DNA of 64,000 nt from Isoperla grammatica (Eukaryota; Arthropoda; Insecta; Plecoptera; Perlodidae). This document shows positions 23,977-36,392 of this stretch, piece after piece (positions within the stretch are counted from its first letter, which is position 1; every line of letters starts with the position of its first letter). Made by a program: the position numbers and the translations under genes. The stretch spans positions 188,201-252,200 of the forward strand of contig CAMDTW010000655.1 in NCBI GenBank assembly GCA_945910005.1. Reading direction: 5' to 3'. The notes under the pieces were generated by a model, which searched no databases, was not told the DNA's origin, and saw only the letters and a program-made list of their open reading frames with translations.

Positions 23977-26861
23977 CCGTCGAAAAATAAGAATTATAGG
24001 TTGCATTCTTCAAGAGTATATTGAAAAGGCATAAATTGAGTTTTTTCGTCGTTTTTGGTTAAAATATGCATAAAAAATAGAAATTGGCTGATTTCAGTCT
24101 ATCTACCACCAACTTCCAGTTTTAAGAGGAATCTTGCTACGGCTGGGATTCCTAAGGGTTTCAACCAAAGTTGACAAATCGTTTTTTTAGAGCGTTTTAG
24201 GCTCCAATAAGCACAATTTGTCCATTTCGTCACATTTCGATAACTTCTTTAGAAGTAACACCCTCCGTTGAAAAATAAGAATTATAGTTTTTTTTTTCAA
24301 GAGTATTATGAAAATGCATAAATTGAGGTTTTAAGTCGTTTTTAAATAAAATATGCATAAAATATAGAAATTGGCTGATTTCAGTCTATCTACAACAAAC
24401 TTCCAGTCTTAAGAGGAATCTTGCATACGGCTGGGATTCCTAAGGGTTTCAACCAAATTGCACAAATCGTTGTTTAAGAGCGTTCTAGGCTCCAATAAGC
24501 CCAATTTGTCCATTTCGTTACATTTCGATAACTTCTTTAGAAGTTACACCCTCCGTTGAAAAATAAGAATTATAGGTTGCATTCTTCAAGAGTATTATGA
24601 AAATGCAAAAATCGAGTTTTTTGGTCGTTTTTGGTTAAAATATGCATAAAATATAGAAATTGGCTGATTTCAGTCTATCTACCACAAACTTCGAGTTTTA
24701 AGAGGAATCTTGCATACAGCTGGGATTCCTAAGTGTTTCAACCAAAGTTGACAAATCGTTGTTTTAGTGCGTTTCAGGCTCCAATAAGCACAATTTGTCC
24801 ATTTCGTTACATTTCGATAACTTCTTTAGAAGTTACACCCTCCGTTGAAAAATAAGAATTATAGGTTGCATTCTTCAAGAGTATTATGAAAATGCATAAA
24901 TCGAGTATTTTGGTCGTTTTTGGTTTAAATATGCATAAAATATAGAAATAGGCTGATTTCAGTCTATCTACCACAAACTTCGAGTTTTAAGAGGAATCTT
25001 GCATACGGCTGGGATTCCTAAGGGTTTCAACCAAAGTTGACAAATCGTTGTTTTAGAGCGTTTCCGGCTCGAATAAGCACAATTTGTCCATTTCGTCACA
25101 TTTTGATAACTTCTATAGAAGTTACACCATCCGTTGAAAAATAAGAATTATAGGCTGCATTCTTCAAGAGTATAATGAAAATGCATAAATTGAGTTTTTT
25201 CGTCGTTTTTGGTTAAAATATGCATAAAATATAGAAATTGGCTGATTTTAGTCCATCTACCACAAACTTCCAGTTTTAAGAGGAATCTTGCATACGGCTG
25301 GGATTCCTAAGTGTTTCAACCAAATTGCACAAAACGTTGTTTTAGAGCGTTTCAGGCTCCAATAAGCACAATTTGTCTTTTTCGTCACATTTCGATAACT
25401 TCTATAGAACCTACACTCTCCGTCGAAAAATAAGAATTATAGGTTGCATTCTTCAAGAGTATATTGAAAATGCATAAATTGAGTTTTTTCATCGTTTTTG
25501 GTTAAAAATGCATAAAAATAGAAATTGGCTGATTTCAGTCTATCTACCACAAACTTCCAGTTTTAAGAGGAATCTTGCATACGGCTGGGATTCCTAAGGG
25601 TTTCAACCAAAGTTAACAAATCGTTGTTTTAGAGCGTTTCAGGCTCCAATAAGCACAAAATGTCCATTTCGTCACATTTCGATAACTTCTTAAGAAGTAA
25701 CACCCTCCGTTGAAAAATAAGAATTATAGTTTTTATTCTTCAAGAGTATTATGAAAATGCATAAATGAGGTTTTAAGTCGTTTTTGGTTAAAATATGCAT
25801 AAAATATAGAAATTGGCTGATTTCAGTCTATCTACAACAAACATCCAGTTTTAAGAGGAATCTTGCATACGGCTGGGATTCCTAAGGGTTTCAACCAAAG
25901 TTGACAAATCGTTGTTGTAGAGCGTTTCAGGCTCCAATAAGCACAATTTGTCCATTTCGTCACATTTCGATAACTTCTCTGGAAGTTACACCATCCGTTG
26001 AAAAATAAGAATTATAGGCTGCATTCTTCAAGAGTATAATGAAAATGCATAAATTGAGTTTTTTCGTCGTTTTTGGTTAAAATATGCATAAAATATAGAA
26101 ATTGGCTGATTTTAGTCTATCTACCACATATTTCCAGTTTTAAGAGGAATCTTGCATACGGCTGGGATTCCTAAGGGTTTCAACCAAATTGCACAAAACG
26201 TTGTTTTAGAGCGTTTCAGGCTCCAATAAGCACAATTTGTCTATTTCGTCACATTTCGATAACTTCTATAGAAGTTACACTCTCCGTCGAAAAATAAGAA
26301 TTATAGGTTGCATTCTTCAAGAGTATATTGAAAATGGATAAATTGAGTTTTTTCGTCGTTTTTGGTTAAAATATGCATAAAAAATAGAAATTGGCTGATT
26401 TCAGTCTATCTACCACAAACTTCCAGTTTTAAGAGGAATCTTGCATACGGCTGGGATTCCTAAGGGTTTCAATCAAAGTTGACAAATCGTTTTTTTAGAG
26501 CGTTTCAGGCTCCAATAAGCACAATTTGTCCATTTCGTCACATTTCGATAACTTCTTTAGAAGTAACACCCTCCGTTGAAAAATAAGAATTATAGGCTGC
26601 ATTCTTCAAGAGTATAATGAAAATGCATAAATTGAGTTTTTTCGTCGTTTTTGGTTAAAATATGCATAAAATATAGAAATTGGCTGATTTTAGTCTATCT
26701 ACCACAAACTTCCAGTTTTAAGAGGAATCTTGCATACGGCTGGGATTCCTAAGGGTTTCAACCAAATTGCACAAAACGTTGTTTTAGAGCGTTTCAGGCT
26801 CTAATAAGCACAATTCGTCCATTTCGTCACATTTCGATAACTTCTATAGAAGTTACACCCT
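23399..26861. repeat. 12-monomer block, copy 1 (pair with 36393-39856)
   Basis: This block and 36393-39856 carry the same unusual markers in the same order at a shift of about 12,994 bp: GAAAAGGCATAAA (24021 and 37015), CACCAACTTC, TTGCTACGG (a 2-base deletion, 24131 and 37125), CAGTCTTAAG with GTTCTAGG and AGCCCAATTTG, CAAAAATCGAG, AAATCGAGTATTTTGG with GAAATAGG, TTTGTCTTTTTCG with AGAACCTACAC (25401 and 38396), AAATGAGG with AAACATCC, and GGATAAA with AATCAAAG. It is a duplicated run of monomers about 3.46 kb long. Confidence 0.85.
24288..24297. repeat. Poly-T run in one monomer
   Basis: Where the other monomers of this variant read TAGTTTTTATTCTTCAAG, this copy reads TAG followed by ten T and then CAAG, with the intervening A and C lost. 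The matching monomer 12,994 bp downstream (near 37281) has the ordinary sequence. It is either a private mutation or a homopolymer/consensus error in the assembly. Confidence 0.6.
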
Positions 26862-29800
26862 CCGTCGAAAAATAAGAATTATAGGTTGCATTCTTCAAGA
26901 GTATATTGAAAATGCATAAATTGAGTTTTTTCGTCGTTTTTGGTTAAAATATGCATAAAAAAAAGAAACTGGCTGATTTCAGTCTATCTACCACAAACTT
27001 CCAGTTTTAAGAGGAATCTTGCATACGGCTGGGATTCCTAAGGGTTTCAACCAAATTGCACAAAACGTTGTTTTAGAGCGTTTCAGGCTCCAATAAGCAC
27101 AATTTGTCTATTTCGTCACATTTCGATAACTTCTATAGAAGTTACACTCTCCGTCGAAAAATAAGAATTATAGGTTGCATTCTTCAAGAGTATATTGAAA
27201 ATGGATAAATTGAGTTTTTTCGTCGTTTTTGGTTAAAATATGCATAAAAAATAGAAATTGGCTGATTTCAGTCTATTTACCACAAACTTCCAGTTTTAAG
27301 AGGAATCTTGCATACGGCTGGGATTCCTAAGGGTTTCAACCAAAGTTGACAAATCGTTTTTTTAGAGCGTTTCAGGCTCCCATAAGCACAATTTGTCCAT
27401 TTCGTCACATTTCGATAACTTCTTTAGAAGTAACACCCTCCGTTGAAAAATAAGAATTATAGGCTAAATTCTTCAAGAGTATAATGAAAATGCATAAATT
27501 GAGTTTTTTCGTCGTTTTTGGTTAAAATATGCATAAAATATAGAAATTGGCTGATTTTAGTCTATCTACCACAAACTTCCAGTTTTAAGAGGAATCTTGC
27601 ATACGGCTGGGATTCCTAAGGGTTTCAACCAAATTGCACAAAACGTTGTTTTAGAGCGTTTCAGGCTCTAATAAGCACAATTCGTCCATTTCGTCACATT
27701 TCGATAACTTCTATAGAAGTTACACCCTCCGTCGAAAAATAAGAATTATAGGTTGCATTCTTCAAGAGTATATTGAAAATGCATAAATTGAGTTTTTTCG
27801 TCGTTTTTGGTTAAAATATGCATAAAAAAAAGAAACTGGCTGATTTCAGTCTATCTACCACAAACTTCCAGTTTTAAGAGGAATCTTGCATACGGCTGGG
27901 ATTCCTAAGGATTTCAACCAAATTGCACAAAACGTTGTTTTACAGCGTTTCAGGCTCCAATAAGCACAATTTGTCCATTTTGTCACATTTCGATAACTTC
28001 TATAGAAGTTACACTCACCGTTGAAAAATAAGAATTATAGGTTGCATTCTTCAAGAGTATTATGAAAATGCATAAATTGAGTTTTTTGGTCGTTTTTGGT
28101 TTAAATATGGATAAAATATAGAAATTGGCTGATTTCAGTCTATCTACCACAAACTTCCAGTTTTAAGAGGAATCTTGCATACGGCTGGGATTCCTAAGGG
28201 TTTCAACCAAAGTTGACAAATCGTTGTTTTAGAGCGTTTCAGGCTCCAATAAGCACAATTTGTCCATTTCGTCACATTTCGATAACTTCTATAGAAGTTA
28301 CACCATCCGTTGAAAAATAAGAATTATAGGCTGCATTCTTCAAGAGTTTAATGAAAATGCATAAATTGAGTTTTTTCGTCGTTTTTGGTTGAAATATGCA
28401 TAAATTATAGAAATTAGCTGATTTTAGTCTATCTACCACAAACTTCCAGTTTTAAGAGGAATCTTGCATACGGCTGGGATTCCTAAGGGTGTCAACCAAA
28501 TTGCACAAAACGTTGTTTTAGAGCGTTTCAGGCTTTAATAAGCACAATTTGTCCATTTCGTCACATTTCGATAACTTCTATAGAAGTTACACCCTCCGTC
28601 GAAAAATAAGAATTATAGGTTGCATTCTTCAAGACTTTATTGAAAATGCATAAATTGAGTTTTTTCGTCGTTTTTGGTTAAAATATGAATAAAAAATAGA
28701 AATTGGCTAATTTCAGTCTATCTACCACAAACTTCCAGTTTTAAGAGGAATCTTGCATACGGCTGGGATTCCTAAGGGTTTCAACCAAAGTTGACAAATC
28801 GTTGTTTTAGAGCGTTTCAGGCTCCAATAAGCACAATTTGTCCATTTCGTCACATTTCGATAACTTCTCTGGAAGTTACACCATCCGTTGAAAAATAAGA
28901 ATTATAGGCTGCATTCTTCAAGAGTATAATAAAAATGCATAAATTGAGTTTTTTCGTCGTTTTTGGTTAAAATATGCATAAAATATAGAAATTGGCTGAT
29001 TTTAGTCTATCTACCACAAACTTCCAGTTTTAAGAGGAATCTTGCATACGGCTGGGATTTCTAAGGGTTTCAACCAAATTGCACAAAACGTTGTTTTAGA
29101 GCGTTTCAGGCTCCAATAAGCACAATTTGTCTATTTCGTCACATTTCGATAACTTCTATAGAAGTTACACTCTCCGTCGAAAAATAAGAATTATAGGTTG
29201 CATTCTTCAAGAGTATATTGAAAATGCATAAATTGAGTTTTTTCGTCGTTTTTGGTTAAAATATGCATAACAAATAGAAATTGGCTGATTTCAGTCTATC
29301 TACCACAAACTTCCAGTTTTAAGAGGAATCTTGCATACGGCTGGGATTCCTAAGGGTTTCAACCAAAGTTGACAAATCGTTTTTTTAGAGCGTTTCAGGC
29401 TGCAATAAGCACAATTTGTCCATTTCGTCACATTTCGATAACTTCTTTAGAAGTAACACCCTCCGTTGAAAAATAAGAATTATAGTTTTTATTCTTCAAG
29501 AGTATTATGAAAATGCATAAATTGAGGTTTTAAGTCGTTTTTGGTTAAAATATGCATAAAATATAGAAATTGGCTGATTTCAGTCTATCTACAACAAACT
29601 TCCAGTTTTAAAAGGAATCTTGCATACGGCTGGGATTCCTAAGGGTTTCAACCAAAGTTGACAAATCGTTGTTTTAGAGCGTTTCAGGCTTCAATAAGCA
29701 CAATTTGTCCATTTCGTCACATTTCGATAACTTCTATAAAAGTTACACCATCCGTTGAAAAATAAGAATTATAGGCTGCAAGCTTCAAGAGTTTAATGAA

Positions 29801-32059
29801 AATGCAGAAATTGAGTTTTTTCGTCGTTTTTGGTTGAAATATGCATAAAATATAGAAATTGGCTGATTTTCGTCTATCTACCACAAACTTCCAGTTTTAA
29901 GAGGAATCTTGCTTACGGCTGGGATTCCTAAGGGTTTCAACCAAATTGCACAAAACGTTGTTTTAGAGCGTTTCAGGCTCCAATAAGCCGAATTCGTCCA
30001 TTTCGTCACATTTCGATAACACTTATAGAAGTTACACCCTCCGTCGAAAAATAAGAATTATAGGTTGCATTCTTCAAGAGTATATTGAAAATGCATAAAT
30101 TGAGATTTTTCGTCGTTTTTGGTTAAAATATGCATAGAAAATAGAAATTGGCTGATTTCAGTCTATCTACCACAAACTTCCAGTTTTAAGAGGAATCTTG
30201 CATACGGCTGGGATTCCTAAGGGTTTCAACCAAAGTTGACAAGTCGTTGTTTTAGAGCGTTTCAGGCTCCAATAAGCACAATTTGTCCATTTCGTCACAT
30301 TTCGATAACTTCTCTGGAAGTTACACCATTCGTTGAAAAATAAGAATTATAGGCTGCATTCTTCAAGAGTATAATGAAAATGCATAAATTGAGTTTTTCG
30401 TCGTTATTGGTTAAAATATGTATAAAATATAGAAATTGGCTGATTTTAGTCTATCTACCACAAACTTCCAGTTTTAAGAGGAATCTTGCATACGGCTGGG
30501 ATTCCTAAGGGTTTCAACCAAATTGCACAAAACGTTGTTTTAGAGCGTTTCAGGCTCCAATAAGCACAATTTGTCTATTTCGTCACATTTCGATAACTTC
30601 TATAGAAGTTACACTCTCCGAGAAAAATAAGAATTATAGGTTGCATTCTTCAAGAGTATATTGAAAATGCATAAACTGAGTTTTTTCGTCGTTTTTGGTT
30701 AAAAATGCATAAAAAATAGAAATTGGCTGATTTCAGTCTATCTACCACAAACTTCCAGTTTTAAGAGGAATCTTGCATACGGCTGGGATTCCTAAGGGTT
30801 TCAACCAAAGTTAACAAATCGTTGTTTTAAAGCGTTTCAGGCTACAATAAGCACAAAATGTCCATTTCGTTACATTTCGATAACTTCTTTAGAAGTAACA
30901 CCCTCCGTTGAAAAATAAGAATTATAGTTTTTATTCTTCAAGAGTATTATGAAAATGCATAAATGAGGTTTTAAGTCGTTTTTGGTTAAAATATGCATAA
31001 AATATAGAAATTGGCTGATTTCAGTCTATCTACCACAAACTTCGAGTTTTAAGAGGAATCTTCCATACAGCTGGGATTCCTAAGTGTTTCAACCAAAGTT
31101 GACAAATCGTTGTTTTAGTGCGTTTCAGGCTCCAATAAGCACAATTTGTCCATTTCGTCACTTTTCGATAACTTCTATACAAGTTACACCATCCGTTGAA
31201 AAATAAGAATTATAGGCTGCATTCTTCAAGAGTATAATGAAAATGCATAAATTGAGTTTTTTCGTCGTTTTTGGTTAAAATATGCATAAAATATAGAAAT
31301 TGGCTGATTTTAGTCTTTCTACCAAAAACTTCCAGTTTTAAGAGGAATCTTGCATACGGCTGGGATTCCTAAGGGTTTCAACCAAATTGCACAAAACGTT
31401 GTTTTCAAGCGTTTCAGGCTCCAATAAGCACAATTCGTCCATTTCGTCACATTTCGATAACTTCTATAGAAGTTACACCCTCCGTCGAAAAATAAGAATT
31501 ATAGGTTGCATTCTTCAATAGTATATTGAAAATGCATAAATTGAGTTTTTTCGTCGTTTTTGGTTAAAATATGCATAAAAAATAGAAATTGGCTGATTTC
31601 AGTCTATCTACCACAAACTTCCAGTTTTAAGAGGAATCTTGCATACGGCTGGGATTCCTAAGGGTTTCAACCAAAGTTGACAAATCGTTGTTTTAGAGCG
31701 TTTCAGGCTCCAACAAGCACAATTTGTCCATTTCGTCACATTTCGATAACTTCTATAGAAGTTACACTATCCGTTGAAAAATAAGAATTATAGGCTGCAT
31801 TCTTCAACAGTATAATGAAAATGCATAAATTGAGTTTTTTCGTCGTTTTTGGTTAAAATATGCATAAAATATAGAAATTGGCTGATTTTAGTCTATCTAC
31901 CACAAACTTCCAGTTTTAAGAGGAATCTTGCATACGGCTGGGATTCCTAAGGGTTTCAACCAAATTGCACAAAACGTTGTTTTAGAGCGTTTCAGGCTCT
32001 AATAAGCACAATTCGTCCATTTCGTCACATTTCGATAACTTCTATAGAAGTTACACCCT
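26862..32059. repeat. 18-monomer HOR, complete copy (5,198 bp)
   Basis: Eighteen monomers whose first eleven recur from 32060 at a constant shift of 5,198 bp: the long A-run monomer, GGATAAA with TATTTACC, GGCTAAATTC, the GGATTTC / TTTACAGCG monomer with ATTTTGTCAC, CTCACCGTTG, AAATTATAG with TTTAATG, GAATAAAAAATAG, AATAAAAATGCAT with GGGATTTCT, ATAACAAATAG, TTGAGGTTTTAAG, and GCAAGCTTC (29778 and 34976). The later part holds a CCGAGAAAAA monomer (30613) and the CTTTCTACCAAAAAC, TCAATAGTAT and TCAACAGTAT series known from the 13-mer HOR. The two HOR families therefore share segments. Confidence 0.85.
30905..31192. repeat. Chimeric monomer fusing two adjacent 13-mer HOR variants
   Basis: The left part carries ATAGTTTTTATTC and AAATGAGGTTTTAAG. 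The right part carries ACTTCGAG, TCTTCCATACAGC, AAGTGTTTC and TTTAGTGCG. In the 13-mer HOR these belong to two consecutive monomers (14450 and 14739, for example). Here one monomer has been removed by joining the front of the first to the back of the second, inside their shared stretch between about 30970 and 31040. Confidence 0.75.
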
Positions 32060-35000
32060 CCGTCGAAAAATAAGAATTATAGGTTGCATTCTTCAAGAGT
32101 ATATTGAAAATGCATAAATTGAGTTTTTTCGTCGTTTTTGGTTAAAATATGCATAAAAAAAAGAAACTGGCTGATTTCAGTCTATCTACCACAAACTTCC
32201 AGTTTTAAGAGGAATCTTGCATACGGCTGGGATTCCTAAGGGTTTCAACCAAATTGCACAAAACGTTGTTTTAGAGCGTTTCAGGCTCCAATAAGCACAA
32301 TTTGTCTATTTCGTCACATTTCGATAACTTCTATAGAAGTTACACTCTCCGTCGAAAAATAAGAATTATAGGTTGCATTCTTCAAGAGTATATTGAAAAT
32401 GGATAAATTGAGTTTTTTCGTCGTTTTTGGTTAAAATATGCATAAAAAATAGAAATTGGCTGATTTCAGTCTATTTACCACAAACTTCCAGTTTTAAGAG
32501 GAATCTTGCATACGGCTGGGATTCCTAAGGGTTTCAACCAAAGTTGACAAATCGTTTTTTTAGAGCGTTTCAGGCTCCAATAAGCACAATTTGTCCATTT
32601 CGTCACATTTCGATAACTTCTTTAGAAGTAACACCCTCCGTTGAAAAATAAGAATTATAGGCTAAATTCTTCAAGAGTATAATGAAAATGCATAAATTGA
32701 GTTTTTTCGTCGTTTTTGGTTAAAATATGCATAAAATATAGAAATTGGCTGATTTTAGTCTATCTACCACAAACTTCCAGTTTTAAGAGGAATCTTGCAT
32801 ACGGCTGGGATTCCTAAGGGTTTCAACCAAATTGCACAAAACGTTGTTTTAGAGCGTTTCAGGCTCTAATAAGCACAATTCGTCCATTTCGTCACATTTC
32901 GATAACTTCTATAGAAGTTACACCCTCCGTCGAAAAATAAGAATTATAGGTTGCATTCTTCAAGAGTATATTGAAAATGCATAAATTGAGTTTTTTCGTC
33001 GTTTTTGGTTAAAATATGCATAAAAAAAAGAAACTGGCTGATTTCAGTCTATCTACCACAAACTTCCAGTTTTAAGAGGAATCTTGCATACGGCTGGGAT
33101 TCCTAAGGATTTCAACCAAATTGCACAAAACGTTGTTTTACAGCGTTTCAGGCTCCAATAAGCACAATTTGTCCATTTTGTCACATTTCGATAACTTCTA
33201 TAGAAGTTACACTCACCGTTGAAACATAAGAATTATAGGTTGCATTCTTCAAGAGTATTATGAAAATGCATAAATTGAGTTTTTTGGTCGTTTTTGGTTT
33301 AAATATGGATAAAATATAGAAATTGGCTGATTTCAGTCTATCTACCACAAACTTCCAGTTTTAAGAGGAATCTTGCATACGGCTGGGATTCCTAAGGGTT
33401 TCAACCAAAGTTGACAAATCGTTGTTTTAGAGCGTTTCAGGCTCCAATAAGCACAATTTGTCCATTTCGTCACATTTCGATAACTTCTATAGAAGTTACA
33501 CCATCCGTTGAAAAATAAGAATTATAGGCTGCATTCTTCAAGAGTTTAATGAAAATGCATAAATTGAGTTTTTTCGTCGTTTTTGGTTGAAATATGCATA
33601 AATTATAGAAATTAGCTGATTTTAGTCTATCTACCACAAACTTCCAGTTTTAAGAGGAATCTTGCATACGGCTGGGATTCCTAAGGGTGTCAACCAAATT
33701 GCACAAAACGTTGTTTTAGAGCGTTTCAGGCTTTAATAAGCACAATTTGTCCATTTCGTCACATTTCGATAACTTCTATAGAAGTTACACCCTCCGTCGA
33801 AAAATAAGAATTATAGGTTGCATTCTTCAAGAGTTTATTGAAAATGCATAAATTGAGTTTTTTCGTCGTTTTTGGTTAAAATATGAATAAAAAATAGAAA
33901 TTGGCTAATTTCAGTCTATCTACCACAAACTTCCAGTTTTAAGAGGAATCTTGCATACGGCTGGGATTCCTAAGGGTTTCAACCAAAGTTGACAAATCGT
34001 TGTTTTAGAGCGTTTCAGGCTCCAATAAGCACAATTTGTCCATTTCGTCACATTTCGATAACTTCTCTGGAAGTTACACCATCCGTTGAAAAATAAGAAT
34101 TATAGGCTGCATTCTTCAAGAGTATAATAAAAATGCATAAATTGAGTTTTTTCGTCGTTTTTGGTTAAAATATGCATAAAATATAGAAATTGGCTGATTT
34201 TAGTCTATCTACCACAAACTTCCAGTTTTAAGAGGAATCTTGCATACGGCTGGGATTTCTAAGGGTTTCAACCAAATTGCACAAAACGTTGTTTTAGAGC
34301 GTTTCAGGCTCCAATAAGCACAATTTGTCTATTTCGTCACATTTCGATAACTTCTATAGAAGTTACACTCTCCGTCGAAAAATAAGAATTATAGGTTGCA
34401 TTCTTCAAGAGTATATTGAAAATGCATAAATTGAGTTTTTTCGTCGTTTTTGGTTAAAATATGCATAACAAATAGAAATTGGCTGATTTCAGTCTATCTA
34501 CCACAAACTTCCAGTTTTAAGAGGAATCTTGCATACGGCTGGGATTCCTAAGGGTTTCAACCAAAGTTGACAAATCGTTTTTTTAGAGCGTTTCAGGCTG
34601 CAATAAGCACAATTTGTCCATTTCGTCACATTTCGATAACTTCTTTAGAAGTAACACCCTCCGTTGAAAAATAAGAATTATAGTTTTTATTCTTCAAGAG
34701 TATTATGAAAATGCATAAATTGAGGTTTTAAGTCGTTTTTGGTTCAAATATGCATAAAATATAGAAATTGGCTGATTTCAGTCTATCTACAACAAACTTC
34801 CAGTTTTAAGAGGAATCTTGCATACGGCTGGGATTCCTAAGGGTTTCAACCAAAGTTGACAAATCGTTGTTTTAGAGCGTTTCAGGCTTCAATAAGCACA
34901 ATTTGTCCATTTCGTCACATTTCGATAACTTCTATAAAAGTTACACCATCCGTTGAAAAATAAGAATTATAGGCTGCAAGCTTCAAGAGTTTAATGAAAA

Positions 35001-35238
35001 TGCAGAAATTGAGTTTTTTCGTCGTTTTTGGTTGAAATATGCATAAAATATAGAAATTGGCTGATTTTCGTCTATCTACCACAAACTTCCAGTTTTAAGA
35101 GGAATCTTGCTTACGGCTGGGATTCCTAAGGGTTTCAACCAAATTGCACAAAACGTTGTTTTCGAGCGTTTCAGGCTCCAATAAGCACAATTTGTCTATT
35201 TCGTCACATTTCGATAACTTCTATAGAAGTTACACTCT
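32060..35238. repeat. 18-monomer HOR, truncated second copy (11 monomers)
   Basis: Follows 26862-30040 at 5,198 bp, with private differences such as GAAACATAAG near 33221 and GGTTCAAATATG near 34741. It ends in the GCAAGCTTC monomer. From about 35150 that monomer switches to TTTTCGAGCG, CTCCAATAAG and TTTGTCTATTTCG, and leads into a CTCCGAGAAAAA boundary at 35237. Five monomers present in the complete copy between these points have been skipped. Confidence 0.8.
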
Positions 35239-36392
35239 CCGAGAAAAATAAGAATTATAGGTTGCATTCTTCAAGAGTATATTGAAAATGCATAAACTGA
35301 GTTTTTTCGTCGTTTTTGGTTAAAATATGCATAAAATATAGAAATTGGCTGATTTTAGTCTATCTACCACAAACTTCCAGTTTTAAGAGGAATCTTGCAT
35401 ACGGCTGGGATTCCTAAGGGTTTCAACCAAATTGCACAAAACGTTGTTTTAGAGCGTTTCAGGCTCTAATAAGCACAATTCGTCCATTTCGTCACATTTC
35501 GATAACTTCTATAGAAGTTACACCCTCCGTCGAAAAATAAGAATTATAGGTTGCATTCTTCAAGAGTATATTGAAAATGCATAAATTGAGTTTTTTCGTC
35601 GTTTTTGGTTAAAATATGCATAAAAAAAAGAAACTGGCTGATTTCAGTCTATCTACCACAAACTTCCAGTTTTAAGAGGAATCTTGCATACGGCTGGGAT
35701 TCCTAAGGGTTTCAACCAAATTGCACAAAACGTTGTTTTAGAGCGTTTCAGGCTCCAATAAGCACAATTTGTCTATTTCGTCACATTTCGATAACTTCTA
35801 TAGAAGTTACACTCTCCGTCGAAAAATAAGAATTATAGGTTGCATTCTTCAAGAGTATATTGAAAATGGATAAATTGAGTTTTTTCGTCGTTTTTGGTTA
35901 AAATATGCATAAAAAATAGAAATGGCTGATTTCAGTCTATTTACCACAAACTTCCAGTTTTAAGAGGAATCTTGCATACGGCTGGGATTCCTAAGGGTTT
36001 CAACCAAAGTTGACAAATCGTTTTTTTAGAGCGTTTCAGGCTCCAATAAGCACAATTTGTCCATTTCGTCACATTTCGATAACTTCTTTAGAAGTAACAC
36101 CCTCCGTTGAAAAATAAGAATTATAGGCTAAATTCTTCAAGAGTATAATGAAAATGCATAAATTGAGTTTTTTCGTCGTTTTTGGTTAAAATATGCATAA
36201 AATATAGAAATTGGCTGATTTTAGTCTATCTACCACAAACTTCCAGTTTTAAGAGGAATCTTGCATACGGCTGGGATTCCTAAGGGTTTCAACCAAATTG
36301 CACAAAACGTTGTTTTAGAGCGTTTCATGCTCTAATAAGCACAATTCGTCCATTTCGTCACATTTCGATAACTTCTATAGAAGTTACACCCT
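35239..36392. repeat. Rearranged four-monomer segment
   Basis: The first monomer starts with the CCGAGAAAAA boundary and AAACTGAG of the 13-mer HOR, but from about 35320 continues as the ATTTTAG / CTCTAATAAG / TTCGTCC variant, so it is a chimera. It is followed by the long A-run monomer (35527), the GGATAAA / TATTTACC monomer (35816, with a one-base deletion in AGAAATGGC) and the GGCTAAATTC monomer (36104, with a private TTTCATGCTC). The order resembles 32060-32926. This is a third partial copy of the start of that series. Confidence 0.7.
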
